In this document: positions 50,345-61,022 of the stretch, piece after piece | How positions within the stretch are numbered: position 1 is the stretch's first letter | How the letters are laid out: each line of letters begins with the position of its first letter | Assembly: GCA_040404065.1 (NCBI GenBank) | Contig: JBBAJM010000001.1 | Direction: 5' to 3' (one strand) | DNA: 64,000 nt | Origin: Fontibacterium sp040404065 | GTDB taxonomy: Bacteria; Pseudomonadota; Alphaproteobacteria; Pelagibacterales; Pelagibacteraceae | The notes under the pieces: model-generated | The model's database searches: none | Seen by the model: the letters and a program-made list of their open reading frames with translations, nothing else | What the model was told of the DNA's origin: nothing | Translations under genes and position numbers: made by a program

Positions 50345-51793
50345 ATGTCAGAAAAAATGTTGAAATTTGTAACTACAAAAGGACAAACGCCAGAGAAAAC
50401 GGGTGCGTCTCAGAGAGTAAAAAATTTTTCTGAAATTTACAAAAATTACATTCTTCCAAAAGCAGAAGAACAATCAAGCAGATGTTCTCAGTGTGGAGTT
50501 CCTTATTGTCAAATTCACTGTCCGCTTTCAAATAATATTCCCGATTGGTTAAAATTAACGGCAGAGGGAAGATTGGAAGAAGCTTATGAAATATCTTCGG
50601 CAACAAATAATATGCCAGAGGTTTGTGGAAGAATATGTCCACAAGACAGACTTTGCGAAGGCAATTGCGTAATTGAAAGAGCGGGTCATGGTACGGTTAC
50701 AATTGGTTCAATTGAAAAATTTATTACCGATACTGCATTCGAACAAGGCTGGGTAAAACCAATTAAAATTAAAAAAAATTTAGAACAAAGCGTTGGCATT
50801 ATAGGAGCTGGTCCAGCAGGACTTGCTGCTGCTGAACAACTTAGAAAAATTGGATACGAAATAACCGTTTATGACAAGTATGACAGGCCTGGCGGGCTGT
50901 TAATTTATGGAATTCCAAATTTTAAACTAGAAAAAGAAATTGTTCAAAGAAGAACAAAGCTCTTAAAAGATGGCGGCATTAAATATGAATTAAATTTTGT
51001 AGTTGGAAAAGATGCCACTTTATCTGAACTTAGAAAGAAACATGATATAATATTAATTGCAACAGGAGTTTACAAAGCAAGAGAAGTAGAAATTCCAGGA
51101 TCTAATCTTAAGAATATTTATCCAGCAATGGAATTTTTAACTGCATCAAATAAAAAAGGATTAGGTGATAAAGTTAAAATGTTTGATGATGGATTTTTGA
51201 ATACGGAAGGTAAAGATGTTGTTGTTATAGGGGGAGGAGATACAGCAATGGATTGTGTTAGAACTTCAATTAGACAAAATGCCAAATCAGTAAAATGTTT
51301 ATATAGAAGAGATAAAAAAAATATGCCAGGTTCAGCAAGAGAAGTTGCTAATGCTGAAGAAGAAGGAGTAGATTTTCAATGGCTGACTAATCCAAAAGAA
51401 TTTATTGGAAAGAATGGCGAAGTAAAAGAAGTTGTTCTTGATAAAATGAGATTAGGTGAAGCGGATGCAACAGGAAGACAGAAGCCAGAAATAATTCAAG
51501 GCTCAGAAATAAAAATTAAAGCTGATATTGTTATTAAGGCTTTAGGATTTGATCCTGAGAATATACCAGATTTATTTTCAGAGCCAAAATTAGAAGTTTC
51601 TAAATGGGGAACTATTAAAACAGATCTTAAAACAATGCAGACTAATTTAGATGGAGTTTTTGCGGCCGGGGATATTGTAAGAGGAGCATCCTTGGTTGTT
51701 TGGGCTATTAAAGACGGAAGAGATGCTGCGGAAGCAATGGATTTTTATTTAAGAAATAAAGTTCATAAGTCTTCAAAGAAAAAGGTTGCCTAA
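50345..51793 (+). CDS. gltD: Glutamate synthase small subunit
   Basis: Beta subunit of NADPH-dependent glutamate synthase, passing electrons from NADPH to the large subunit. The 482-residue protein has the N-terminal cysteine cluster regions CSQCGVPYCQIHCP and CGRICPQDRLCEGNC for two [4Fe-4S] clusters, an FAD-binding GIIGAGPAGLAAAEQL-type motif, a NADPH-binding VVIGGGDTAMDC motif and the C-terminal VFAAGDIVRGASLVVWAI. It precedes gltB with an 8-bp gap (overlap only if the TTG were used). The order gltD-gltB is reversed relative to E. coli. Confidence 0.95.
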   Translation: MSEKMLKFVTTKGQTPEKTGASQRVKNFSEIYKNYILPKAEEQSSRCSQCGVPYCQIHCPLSNNIPDWLKLTAEGRLEEAYEISSATNNMPEVCGRICPQDRLCEGNCVIERAGHGTVTIGSIEKFITDTAFEQGWVKPIKIKKNLEQSVGIIGAGPAGLAAAEQLRKIGYEITVYDKYDRPGGLLIYGIPNFKLEKEIVQRRTKLLKDGGIKYELNFVVGKDATLSELRKKHDIILIATGVYKAREVEIPGSNLKNIYPAMEFLTASNKKGLGDKVKMFDDGFLNTEGKDVVVIGGGDTAMDCVRTSIRQNAKSVKCLYRRDKKNMPGSAREVANAEEEGVDFQWLTNPKEFIGKNGEVKEVVLDKMRLGEADATGRQKPEIIQGSEIKIKADIVIKALGFDPENIPDLFSEPKLEVSKWGTIKTDLKTMQTNLDGVFAAGDIVRGASLVVWAIKDGRDAAEAMDFYLRNKVHKSSKKKVA

Positions 51794-51797
51794 ATTT

Positions 51798-54700
51798 ATG
51801 AAAATTTTAGATAAAAATTTAGAAAAATTAATTAAAGCAGGAGCTTATAATAGAGAGGATGAACATGATGCTTGTGGCGTTGGTTTTGTTGCCTCTATTG
51901 ATGGAAAACCTAGAAGAGAAGTTGTTGAAAATGGAATTGAGGCTTTAAAAGCAGTTTGGCATAGAGGTGCGGTAGATAAAGATGGAAAAACAGGAGACGG
52001 AGCCGGCATTCATGTTGAATTGGCAAAAGATTTTTTTGAAGAGCAAATAAAAATCACAGGACATCATACTCACAAAAATGATCAGCTTTGTGTGGGCATG
52101 ATTTTTTTACCTAGAAACGATTATGGCGCACAAGAGGCTTGTAGAACTATTGTTGAACATGAATTATTATCTAATAATTTTTATATTTTTGGCTGGAGAC
52201 ATGTTCCGGTAAAAGCAAAGGTTCTTGGCATTAAAGCAAATGATACAAGACCTGAAATTGAGCAAATATTATTTTCGCCAATTAAAAAAACTGAATCAGA
52301 AGAATTAGAAAGAAATATATATATTGTAAGAAAAAAAATTGAGAACAGCATTACTCAATCGCAATTAAAAGATTTTTATATTTCATCTATTAGCTCAAGA
52401 TCAATAATTTATAAAGGAATGTTTTTAGCTGAAAATTTATCAGATTTTTATCCGGACTTATTAGACAAAAGATTTATTTCTAGATTTTCAATTTTTCATC
52501 AAAGATATTCAACGAATACTTTTCCAAGTTGGGAACTTGCTCAGCCGTTTAGAATTTTAGCTCACAATGGAGAGATTAATACTTTAAAGGGAAATATAAA
52601 CTGGATGAAGACACATGAACAAGGACTTCAGTCGGATCTTTATCCAAATATTGAAGACTTAAAACCAATTTTAAAATCAGGAAGCTCAGATACAGCTTGT
52701 CTTGATGCTGTATTTGAATTGTTGACAAGATCTGGAAGATTATTGCCGCTTGTAAAAATGATGTTGATGCCTGAAGCATGGTCCAAAAGAAGTAAAATTA
52801 TTCCGCAGGCTTATAGAGATATGTATAACTATTTAAATTCTGTGATTGAACCATGGGACGGACCAGCTGCAATTGCTGCAACAGATGGAAATTGGATTTT
52901 AGCCGCAACTGATAGAAATGGTTTAAGGCCTTTGAGATATACAATTACAAAAGATAAGATTTTATTTGCAGGATCTGAAACTGGTATGGTTCCAGTTCAA
53001 GAAGAAAATATTATTTACAGAGGCAGAGTTGGACCAGGACAAATGATCGCTGTTAATCTTGATGAAGGTGTTTATTACAATGATAAAAAAATTAAAGATT
53101 TATTATCTAAAAATCCTATTTATAAAAAATTTAGTCAGAATTTAATCGAGATTAGTAAAAAGTTTAATAACTTAGAAGAATTCAATTCTTTTGAAGGAGA
53201 TAAATTAAGACAAAAACAATACGCAGCAGGAATATCTATTGAAGATTTGGAAATGATTTTACATCCAATGGTCGAAGATCAAAAAGAGGCAGTTGGTTCT
53301 ATGGGGGATGATACTCCAGCAGCCGTTTTATCAGATGTTTACAGGCCATTATCCCACTTTTTTAGACAAAATTTTAGCCAAGTAACCAACCCTCCAATCG
53401 ACTCTTTGAGAGAAAATAGAGTTATGTCTTTAAATACAAGAATTGGAAATTTACAAAATATTTTAGGGGAGGATCTGTTTAATAAAAAAAGTTATCTTTT
53501 AGAAAGCCCAGTATTATCTAATGCTCAATTTAAAAAATTATTCGAAGTTTTAAATGAAAAATATAAGGAAATAGATTGCACATTCGAAGCTGGAGATGAT
53601 GAGGCTGACTTAAAAAAAGAATTAAAAAGAATTCAAGTCGAAGGCGAACTTGCGGTAAGAGAAGGTATTAAACATATAATTTTAACTGATGAAAATATTT
53701 CAACAACAAGAATTGGAATACCAATTATTCTTGCAACGGGAGCCGTTCAAACTCATCTAGTTAATAATGGACTTAGAAAATTTACTTCTTTGAACGTAAA
53801 GTCTGCAGAATGTTTAGATGTTCATTATTTTGCAGTTTTAATTGGAGTTGGTGCAACAACGGTTAATCCTTATTTAGCACTGGATTGTATTTATCAAAGA
53901 TATCAAAAAAAGATTTTTGGAAAATTAAATTTTTCAGAATGTGTTACCAACTACATCAAAGCTGTGAATGACGGCTTGTTAAAAGTTATGTCTAAACTTG
54001 GGATTTCTGTAATTAGTTCTTACAGAGGAGGATTAAATTTTAGTGGCTTAGGATTAAGTAGATCGTTAGTAGCAGAATATTTTCCTGGAATGTACTCAAA
54101 GATTTCTGGAATTGGAGTTTTAGGTATTGAAAAAATGATCAGAACTCAACATCAAAAAGCATTTAGAGGAAACGTTATTAGTTTACCGATTGGTGGATTT
54201 TATAAATTTAGAAAAGACGGGGAGCAGCATGCTAATCAAGCAATGACGATGCATATGTTGCAAACAGCGGTCGCAACCGATTCTTATGATTTGTATAAAA
54301 AATATTCAAAAATTATAAATGATCAACATCCTATTAATCTTAGAGACCTTTTAGATTTTAATTTAACTAAAAAACCAATTTCGATTGAAGAAGTTGAATC
54401 TATTACAAATATTAGAAAAAGATTTGGAAGCGGAAGTATGTCGTTAGGAGCGCTTTCGAAAGAAGCGCATGAAACTTTGGCAATTGCTATGAACAGGATT
54501 GGTGGTGCATCATGTAGCGGAGAAGGAGGAGAGGATGCAAAAAGAGCAATACCAAGAGAGAATGGAGACAATGCAAATTCAAGAGTTAAACAAATCGCTT
54601 CAGCTAGATTTGGTGTAACAGCAGAATATTTAAACAACTGCGATGAAATAGAAATTAAAGTATCGCAAGGTGCAAAGCCAGGAGAAGGAGGGCAGTTACC

Positions 54701-56309
54701 TGGTTTTAAAGTTACAGCTGAAATTGCAACACTAAGACATTCAACCCCTGGAGTTACCTTAATCTCTCCACCTCCTCATCATGATATTTATTCAATTGAG
54801 GATTTGTCGCAACTTATTTACGATTTAAAACAGATTAACCCTAAAGCAAAAATTGGGGTTAAGCTAGTTTCGTCAACAGGAATAGGCACTATTGCTGCAG
54901 GAGTTGCAAAAGCAAAAGCTGATGTGATTTTAATCAGCGGACATTCTGGAGGAACGGGAGCATCTCCATTAACGAGCGTTAAGTATGTCGGACTTCCTTG
55001 GGAAATTGGTTTAACGGAAGCTAATCAAATTTTAACTTTGAACGGTTTAAGACATGAAGTGATCCTGAGAACTGATGGGGGAATTAAAACTGGAAGAGAT
55101 GTAGTAATGGCTGCCATGATGGGGGCTGACGATTTTGGAATAGCTACAACTTCATTAATAGCAATGGGCTGCATAATGGTTAGACAATGTCATTCCAATA
55201 CATGCCCAGTTGGAATTTGCACTCAAGACGAAGAACTTATAAAAAAATTTACAGGAACACCTGAAAAGGTTGTTAATCTATTTTCATTCGTTGCCGAGGA
55301 AGTAAGAGAAATTTTAGCAAGTCTTGGTTTTAAATCTTTAAATGAGATTGTTGGAAGAACAGATTTATTAAAACAAGTAAGCAGAGGATCTTCCAACTTG
55401 GATGATTTAGATTTAAATCCTTTATTGGTTCAAGCAGATCCAGGCGAGAACCCAAGATACAGTTTAAAAAGAGAGAGAAAAGAAGTTCCAGATAGCTTGG
55501 ATAAACAAATTATAAAAGATTCTTTATCTTTAATTGAAAAAGGTCAAAAATTTCAATTAAGTTATGCTGTAAAAAATACACATAGATCTGTCGGAACGAG
55601 ATTAAGTTCAATTATTACAACACAATATAAGAATAAAAAATTATCCGAAGATCATATTTTAATTAAATTAAGAGGATCTGCTGGACAATCTTTAGGAGCT
55701 TTTGGGGTTTCTGGAATTAAATTAGAAGTAACAGGGGATGCAAATGATTATGTTGGAAAAGGATTATCAGGTGCAAAAATAATTATCAAGCCTGCATCAA
55801 ATAGCGAAATACAAACTTCCAAAAATACAATTATTGGTAATACAGTGTTATATGGCGCAACATCTGGATTACTACTTGCTGCAGGACAAGCAGGAGAAAG
55901 ATTTGCGGTTAGAAATTCAGGTGCCACAGCTGTTGTTGAAGGTTGCGGAACAAATGGTTGTGAATATATGACAGGTGGTAATGTTGTTATCTTAGGTGAA
56001 ATTGGCGATAATTTTGCAGCAGGAATGACAGGTGGAATGGCATTTGTTTATGACCCTGAAAACAATTTTGAGAACTATGTAAATCCTGCCTCTGTTATCT
56101 GGCAAAGAATTGAGACGGATTATTGGAGTAAGTTTCTTTTAGATTTAATACAATTACATGCAAAAGAAACTCAATCAGCTTATTCAAAGAAAATTATTCA
56201 GCAGTGGAGTAATGAAAAGAGTAGTTTTTATCAAGTTTGCCCTAAAGAAATGTTAGATAAGTTAAAACACCCATTATCGAATAAGGCAGTTCATGAAAAA
56301 GCGGTTTAA
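51798..56309 (+). CDS. gltB: Glutamate synthase large subunit
   Basis: Alpha subunit of glutamate synthase: glutamine amidohydrolysis and reductive transfer to 2-oxoglutarate. I use the ATG at 51798, not the TTG 12 bases earlier, giving about 1503 residues. The N-terminal nucleophile is Cys26 in EHDACGVGFVA after a short propeptide. The FMN domain (GGLNFSGLGLSRS onward to about 1200) and the cluster motif QCHSNTCPVGICTQD for [3Fe-4S] follow, then the C-terminal beta-helix GXGXG region. The stop overlaps the next start by 17 bp. Confidence 0.95.
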   Translation: MKILDKNLEKLIKAGAYNREDEHDACGVGFVASIDGKPRREVVENGIEALKAVWHRGAVDKDGKTGDGAGIHVELAKDFFEEQIKITGHHTHKNDQLCVGMIFLPRNDYGAQEACRTIVEHELLSNNFYIFGWRHVPVKAKVLGIKANDTRPEIEQILFSPIKKTESEELERNIYIVRKKIENSITQSQLKDFYISSISSRSIIYKGMFLAENLSDFYPDLLDKRFISRFSIFHQRYSTNTFPSWELAQPFRILAHNGEINTLKGNINWMKTHEQGLQSDLYPNIEDLKPILKSGSSDTACLDAVFELLTRSGRLLPLVKMMLMPEAWSKRSKIIPQAYRDMYNYLNSVIEPWDGPAAIAATDGNWILAATDRNGLRPLRYTITKDKILFAGSETGMVPVQEENIIYRGRVGPGQMIAVNLDEGVYYNDKKIKDLLSKNPIYKKFSQNLIEISKKFNNLEEFNSFEGDKLRQKQYAAGISIEDLEMILHPMVEDQKEAVGSMGDDTPAAVLSDVYRPLSHFFRQNFSQVTNPPIDSLRENRVMSLNTRIGNLQNILGEDLFNKKSYLLESPVLSNAQFKKLFEVLNEKYKEIDCTFEAGDDEADLKKELKRIQVEGELAVREGIKHIILTDENISTTRIGIPIILATGAVQTHLVNNGLRKFTSLNVKSAECLDVHYFAVLIGVGATTVNPYLALDCIYQRYQKKIFGKLNFSECVTNYIKAVNDGLLKVMSKLGISVISSYRGGLNFSGLGLSRSLVAEYFPGMYSKISGIGVLGIEKMIRTQHQKAFRGNVISLPIGGFYKFRKDGEQHANQAMTMHMLQTAVATDSYDLYKKYSKIINDQHPINLRDLLDFNLTKKPISIEEVESITNIRKRFGSGSMSLGALSKEAHETLAIAMNRIGGASCSGEGGEDAKRAIPRENGDNANSRVKQIASARFGVTAEYLNNCDEIEIKVSQGAKPGEGGQLPGFKVTAEIATLRHSTPGVTLISPPPHHDIYSIEDLSQLIYDLKQINPKAKIGVKLVSSTGIGTIAAGVAKAKADVILISGHSGGTGASPLTSVKYVGLPWEIGLTEANQILTLNGLRHEVILRTDGGIKTGRDVVMAAMMGADDFGIATTSLIAMGCIMVRQCHSNTCPVGICTQDEELIKKFTGTPEKVVNLFSFVAEEVREILASLGFKSLNEIVGRTDLLKQVSRGSSNLDDLDLNPLLVQADPGENPRYSLKRERKEVPDSLDKQIIKDSLSLIEKGQKFQLSYAVKNTHRSVGTRLSSIITTQYKNKKLSEDHILIKLRGSAGQSLGAFGVSGIKLEVTGDANDYVGKGLSGAKIIIKPASNSEIQTSKNTIIGNTVLYGATSGLLLAAGQAGERFAVRNSGATAVVEGCGTNGCEYMTGGNVVILGEIGDNFAAGMTGGMAFVYDPENNFENYVNPASVIWQRIETDYWSKFLLDLIQLHAKETQSAYSKKIIQQWSNEKSSFYQVCPKEMLDKLKHPLSNKAVHEKAV

Positions 56310-57189
56310 ATCAATCAATCTAGTTTGTTTTGGTTTCGGTTTAACAGCTCAGTACTTTGTGCGAGAGCTTTTAAAAAATAAATACAAAGTCAATTTAATA
56401 ACAACTTCAAGATCTAAAGTTTTAAATAAAAAATTTGAGAATGTTGTTTATAAAAATTTTTATTTTGAGGATTATAAATTTGATAAAAAAATCACAAAAT
56501 ATATTTTATCAGCAACTCATATTTTAATATCAGTACCACCAAAAGACAGAAGAGACCTTGTTGTTGAAAATTTTTATGACGAGATTGTTTCAAGTAAAAA
56601 AATTAAATGGTTAGCGTATCTTTCATCCACAAGTGTTTATGGAAACCATAATAGCAAGTGGGTTAGTGAGAGTAGCAAATTATTAAGTAGAAACTACACA
56701 GGAATTAATAGAATTGTAGCTGAGAATAATTGGCTTAAACTACATAGGCATCAATCAATTCCAACAAGAATATTTAGGTTGTCCGGAATTTATTCTACAG
56801 AAAGAAATATTTTTCTAAGATTAGCTAATGGTCAAGTTCGATATGTTAAAAAAAATAATCATTTTTTTTCAAGAATTCATGTTGCTGACATAGCCCAGGT
56901 TTTATTTAAATCACTAACTTATTCAAAAGCAGGAGAGATTTATAATATTGCTGATAATAAGCCATGTCCTTATGAGCAGACTGTATTTTATGCCTGTAGT
57001 TTGATGGGCATTAAAACTTTAAAACCTCTTTCGTTTAATGATTTAAAAGAAGGTGAGATGAAAGATTTTTATAAAGATTCAAAAAAAGTTAGTAATAAAA
57101 AAATTAAAGAAGATTTAAAGGTAAAATTATATTTTCCAACATACAAAGAAGGTTTAAAAAATATTTTAAAGAATATTTTTAATAGCTAG
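56293..57189 (+). CDS. NAD-dependent epimerase/dehydratase-like SDR protein
   Basis: Extended-SDR-fold protein of 298 residues. The nucleotide-binding motif is the atypical CFGFGLTAQYFVRELL near the N-terminus, and LAYLSSTSVYGNHNSKWV with Tyr plus NRIVAEN (Lys replaced) corresponds to the catalytic region. RLSGIYSTERN is typical of the YeeZ-like group. The missing catalytic Lys suggests a non-classical activity. It overlaps gltB by 17 bp at its start and the convergent hydrolase by 24 bp at its end. Function unknown. Confidence 0.8.
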   Translation: MKKRFKSINLVCFGFGLTAQYFVRELLKNKYKVNLITTSRSKVLNKKFENVVYKNFYFEDYKFDKKITKYILSATHILISVPPKDRRDLVVENFYDEIVSSKKIKWLAYLSSTSVYGNHNSKWVSESSKLLSRNYTGINRIVAENNWLKLHRHQSIPTRIFRLSGIYSTERNIFLRLANGQVRYVKKNNHFFSRIHVADIAQVLFKSLTYSKAGEIYNIADNKPCPYEQTVFYACSLMGIKTLKPLSFNDLKEGEMKDFYKDSKKVSNKKIKEDLKVKLYFPTYKEGLKNILKNIFNS

Positions 57190-57918
57190 ATCCAATTTTT
57201 TAAGATCTGTAGCTCTTGATAAGCTATGCCCCCCATCTTCAATAATAGTTATTTTTATATTTTTACTTATTAAAGCTTTAGTTAATAAAAGTGAGTAATT
57301 CCAAGGTACAGAATTGTCATTAATTCCATGTATAAGTTCAATTGGGAAATTGCATTTAATTTTTTTATTTAAGACTAATAGTTTTTTTCCATCAAATATA
57401 AATTTTTTTGTTATAGGATAAAAATTATTATGACTGCTTTTTAATTTATAAATTCTATTTTGTATTATTTTTTGTTTTTCAAAAGTATTGAATTTTTTCC
57501 ACATCAGTTCTTCAGTAAAATCAGGAGCAGGAGCAATACCAATAAAGGCCTTAATTCTTTTATGAAAGTATTTAATTAAGTGAATACCAACCCAAGCCCC
57601 CATGCTTGAGCCAATTAAAATTATTCTATTTTTTTTGGCTATTTTTTCTATGATTGCTTTTGAATCTTCTATCCAATTTTTAATACTAAAGTCTGTAAAT
57701 TTTCCCGATGATTTACCATGACCGCTATATTCAAATAATAATAAATTTATTTTATTTTTTTTACTAAATTTTTGTAAGTGTTTTGCCTTTTTACTTTTAA
57801 TATTTGACATAAGTCTATGAAGAAAAATAATTATAATTGGACTTTTTTTATTAATAAATTTGTAATGAATTTTTTGATTATTCTTTGTTAAAAAAAAATT
57901 TTGCTTTGGATTCTTCAT
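57166..57918 (-). CDS. Alpha/beta hydrolase
   Basis: Single-domain serine hydrolase of 250 residues. The nucleophile elbow is GSSMGAW with Ser105, an oxyanion strand IIIIFLHRLMS precedes it, and the final catalytic histidine is in EDGGHSLSRATD. LLLFEYSGHGKSSGKF matches hydrolases related to the BEM46/palmitoyl-thioesterase type. The usual oxyanion HG dipeptide is HR. The substrate is unknown. It stands alone on the minus strand and overlaps the SDR gene by 24 bp. Confidence 0.85.
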   Translation of the reverse strand: MKNPKQNFFLTKNNQKIHYKFINKKSPIIIIFLHRLMSNIKSKKAKHLQKFSKKNKINLLLFEYSGHGKSSGKFTDFSIKNWIEDSKAIIEKIAKKNRIILIGSSMGAWVGIHLIKYFHKRIKAFIGIAPAPDFTEELMWKKFNTFEKQKIIQNRIYKLKSSHNNFYPITKKFIFDGKKLLVLNKKIKCNFPIELIHGINDNSVPWNYSLLLTKALISKNIKITIIEDGGHSLSRATDLKKLDLAIKNIL

Positions 57919-57944
57919 TGTTAAAAGTATAGCATATTAATTTA

Positions 57945-59084
57945 ATGGACAAAAAAATTCGTTTATTACAAGTTATTCCGAAATTAGATATAGGTGGAGC
58001 AGAAACAGGCTGTATAGATATTGCAAAATTTATAGCTAATCAAAACTATTATTCAGCAATTTTATGTTCTGGAGGTAAGCAAATTAAAAATATAGACCAA
58101 TCAAAAATAAAAATTTTTATATTTCCAGTTCATAGCAAAAACCCTTTATTAATTTTATTTAATATATTTGTAATTTTATTTATCGTTTTATTTCATAAAA
58201 TTAATATCATTCATGTTCGTAGTAGAGCGCCAGCCTGGTCTTGTTACTTTGCTAGCAAATTTTCCAATGTCTGTTTAATTTCTACTTTTCACGGAACTTA
58301 TAATTTTAATAATTTTTTTAAAAAATTTTATAATTCAATTATGTTAAGAGGAAATGCTGTTATTGCTGGTTCAAAATTTATTTTTGATCATATTAAAAAA
58401 AATTATAACAGTTTTAAACAGCTATTTGTTGTTCCTAGAGGAATAGATATTAGTTATTTTGACCCAAAAAATTCAAATATTGAAGAATCAGATAAAGTTA
58501 GAAATCGTTGGAATGTATCTGTTAATAATTTTTTAATTTTACTTCCCGGCAGATTAACTTCCTGGAAAGGTCAAGCATTCTTTTTAAAAACTTTGTTACT
58601 TCTTAAAGAAGAGAATTTGCTACAGAATATTAACGCGGTTATACTTGGGGATGATCAAGGAAGAATTCAGTATAAACGAAGTTTATTAAAATTTATTAAT
58701 GAACATAATTTGGAAAGTCAGGTTAAAATAATTTCTAATGAATCTTTTATGCCATCCGCTTATAACGCATGTGATTTAGTTTTGTCGGCTTCGGTTGAAC
58801 CAGAAGCCTTTGGTAGAGTGGCAGTAGAAGCTCAAGCAATGGAAAAACCAATTCTTGCAAGCAATATTGGAGGTTCCGTTGAGACAGTAGTTGATGGTCA
58901 AACAGGTTGGTTATTTAAATCTAATAATGAAAAAGATTTAGCAAATTTTATTGTTAATATTTCTAAAAAAGACAAAAGCTCCTTAAAAGAATTTGGATCA
59001 AAAGGGCGAAAGAACGTTAGCGGCAATTACACAGTTGATCAGATGTGTTCTAAAACACTAGAAATTTATAAATCCTTAGTTTAA
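57945..59084 (+). CDS. Glycosyltransferase family 4
   Basis: Retaining glycosyltransferase probably adding sugars to LPS or another surface glycan. The 379-residue protein has a GT-B architecture: acceptor-side LLQVIPKLDIGGAETGCIDIA near the N-terminus and donor-side LLPGRLTSWKGQAFFLKTLL, with the GT4 E-x7-E motif EPEAFGRVAVEA. Nothing next to it reveals a polysaccharide cluster. A hydrophobic patch near 61-85 may associate with the membrane. It ends 8 bp before thrS on the same strand. Confidence 0.88.
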   Translation: MDKKIRLLQVIPKLDIGGAETGCIDIAKFIANQNYYSAILCSGGKQIKNIDQSKIKIFIFPVHSKNPLLILFNIFVILFIVLFHKINIIHVRSRAPAWSCYFASKFSNVCLISTFHGTYNFNNFFKKFYNSIMLRGNAVIAGSKFIFDHIKKNYNSFKQLFVVPRGIDISYFDPKNSNIEESDKVRNRWNVSVNNFLILLPGRLTSWKGQAFFLKTLLLLKEENLLQNINAVILGDDQGRIQYKRSLLKFINEHNLESQVKIISNESFMPSAYNACDLVLSASVEPEAFGRVAVEAQAMEKPILASNIGGSVETVVDGQTGWLFKSNNEKDLANFIVNISKKDKSSLKEFGSKGRKNVSGNYTVDQMCSKTLEIYKSLV

Positions 59085-59092
59085 TAAGAGGT

Positions 59093-61009
59093 ATGCTTAA
59101 CATTACACTTCTGGATGGAAAAAAACTTCAATTTCCAGGAAAAGTTAATGGGCATGAAATAGCAAAAACTATTAGCCCTTCGCTTGCAAAAAAAGCTTTA
59201 GTTATAAAAGTAAATGATAGTTTCAAAGATTTAAGCACGGTCATTGAAAAAGATTCTACTATCCAAATTATTACCCTGGAAGATGATTACGGACTAGAAG
59301 TAATAAGACATGATACTGCGCATGTACTTGCTATGGCAGTTCAAGAATTATTCAAAGATACTCAAGTTACTATCGGTCCAGTTATCGAAAATGGTTTTTA
59401 TTATGATTTTTCTAGAAAAAAACCTTTTACTGATGAGGATTTATTAAAGATCGAAGAAAAAATGAGAGAAATTATTGATCGAGACGAAACCACAACAAGA
59501 GAAGTCTGGGATAGAGAAAAAGCTATAGAGCATTTTAAAAAAAAAGGTGAATTATATAAAGCTGAAATAATAAAAAGTATTCCAACTAAAGAAGAAATTT
59601 CAATTTATTTTCATGGTCAGTGGCATGATTTATGTAGAGGTCCGCATCTTTCTTCTACAGGTAAAATAGGAAAAGCATTTAAGCTAATGAAACTAGCAGG
59701 AGCTTATTGGCGAGGAGATTCAAAAAATGAAATGCTGCAAAGAATTTATGGAACATGCTGGAGAAATAAAAAAGAGTTAGATGAATATTTACATAGAATT
59801 GAAGAGACTGAAAAAAGAGATCATCGCAAACTTGGTAAAAGTATGAATTTATTTCATTTTCAAGAAGAAAGTCCCGGAGCTGTTTTTTGGCATGAAAGTG
59901 GTTGGCAGTTATTTCAGTCGTTAATTGATTTTATGCGACAAAAACAAAATGAAGCTGGTTATCGAGAAGTTAATACGCCTGATATTTTAGATAAAACATT
60001 ATGGGAAAAATCTGGTCACTGGGAAAAATTTCAAGAACATATGTACACAACAACAACTCCGGATGAGAGAGTGTTCGCAATCAAGCCTATGAATTGTCCT
60101 GGTTGTGTTCAGATTTTTAATCAAGGATTAAAAAGTTACAGAGATTTACCTCTAAAATTATCAGAGTTTGGTAAAGTGCATCGTTACGAAAGTTCAGGAT
60201 CTTTGCATGGACTAATGAGAGTTAGATCTTTTACTCAAGATGATGCTCATATTTTTTGCACAGAAAATCAAATTACAGAAGAATCATTAAAAGTTACCAA
60301 ATTAATCTTAGATATTTATAAGGCGTTTGGTTTTGAAAATGTAATTTTAAAATATTCTGATCGTCCGGCAAAAAGAGTTGGAGATGATAAGCTTTGGGAT
60401 AAAGCAGAAGCTGCATTACTAGAAGCTGTGAAAGCATCGAAATTAGATTATTCTATTAATAAAGGTGAAGGAGCATTTTATGGTCCTAAAATTGAATTTG
60501 TTTTAAGAGATACAATCGGTCGTGATTGGCAGTGTGGAACTTTGCAAGTAGATTTAAATTTACCTGGAAGATTAGGAGCTACTTATATTGACAAAGATGG
60601 AGTTAAAAAGAGTCCTGTTATGTTGCATCGAGCATTATTTGGATCACTTGAAAGATTTATAGGTATTTTAATCGAACATTATGCAGGCAAACTTCCGTTG
60701 TGGTTATCACCAAAACAAGTTGCTATACTTCCAATTTCTCAAGAATTTGATGATTATGCAAAAAAAGTATCAGCTGAACTTGATAAAAATAAAATAAGGA
60801 ATATTATCGATCTTAAGAATGAAAAAATTAACTACAAAATTAGAGAACACTCTTTATCTAAGACTCCAGTTTTAATGATTTGTGGATCTAAAGAACAAGA
60901 GAGTGAATCAATTACACTTCGAAGACTTGGACAAGAAAAACAAGATACATTACCTTTAAAAGAAGCTGTGAGTTTATTAGTTAAAGAATCTTCAGCACCA
61001 AAAATCTAG
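59093..61009 (+). CDS. thrS: Threonyl-tRNA synthetase
   Basis: Charges tRNA-Thr. The 638-residue protein has all expected parts: TGS domain (1-62), editing domain with HDTAHVLAMAVQ and the zinc-binding set, catalytic class II core with MNCPGCVQIFNQ, the GSLHGLMRVRSFTQDDAHIFC motif 2, and GALHRA-type motif 3 (VMLHRALFGSLERF), then the anticodon-binding domain. It starts the classical thrS-infC-rpmI-rplT-pheS-pheT translation cluster. Confidence 0.97.
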   Translation: MLNITLLDGKKLQFPGKVNGHEIAKTISPSLAKKALVIKVNDSFKDLSTVIEKDSTIQIITLEDDYGLEVIRHDTAHVLAMAVQELFKDTQVTIGPVIENGFYYDFSRKKPFTDEDLLKIEEKMREIIDRDETTTREVWDREKAIEHFKKKGELYKAEIIKSIPTKEEISIYFHGQWHDLCRGPHLSSTGKIGKAFKLMKLAGAYWRGDSKNEMLQRIYGTCWRNKKELDEYLHRIEETEKRDHRKLGKSMNLFHFQEESPGAVFWHESGWQLFQSLIDFMRQKQNEAGYREVNTPDILDKTLWEKSGHWEKFQEHMYTTTTPDERVFAIKPMNCPGCVQIFNQGLKSYRDLPLKLSEFGKVHRYESSGSLHGLMRVRSFTQDDAHIFCTENQITEESLKVTKLILDIYKAFGFENVILKYSDRPAKRVGDDKLWDKAEAALLEAVKASKLDYSINKGEGAFYGPKIEFVLRDTIGRDWQCGTLQVDLNLPGRLGATYIDKDGVKKSPVMLHRALFGSLERFIGILIEHYAGKLPLWLSPKQVAILPISQEFDDYAKKVSAELDKNKIRNIIDLKNEKINYKIREHSLSKTPVLMICGSKEQESESITLRRLGQEKQDTLPLKEAVSLLVKESSAPKI

Positions 61010-61022
61010 GAGTATAGTTATT
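61008..61022 (+). promoter_or_regulatory. Strong Shine-Dalgarno and AUU start of infC
   Basis: aggag at 61008-61012 overlaps the thrS stop codon and lies 7 bases before an ATT codon at 61020. No ATG, GTG or TTG occurs in this frame near the expected N-terminus; the first in-frame ATG (61176) would remove the N-terminal domain. IF3 genes of enterobacteria likewise start at AUU, through which IF3 represses its own translation. Confidence 0.8.
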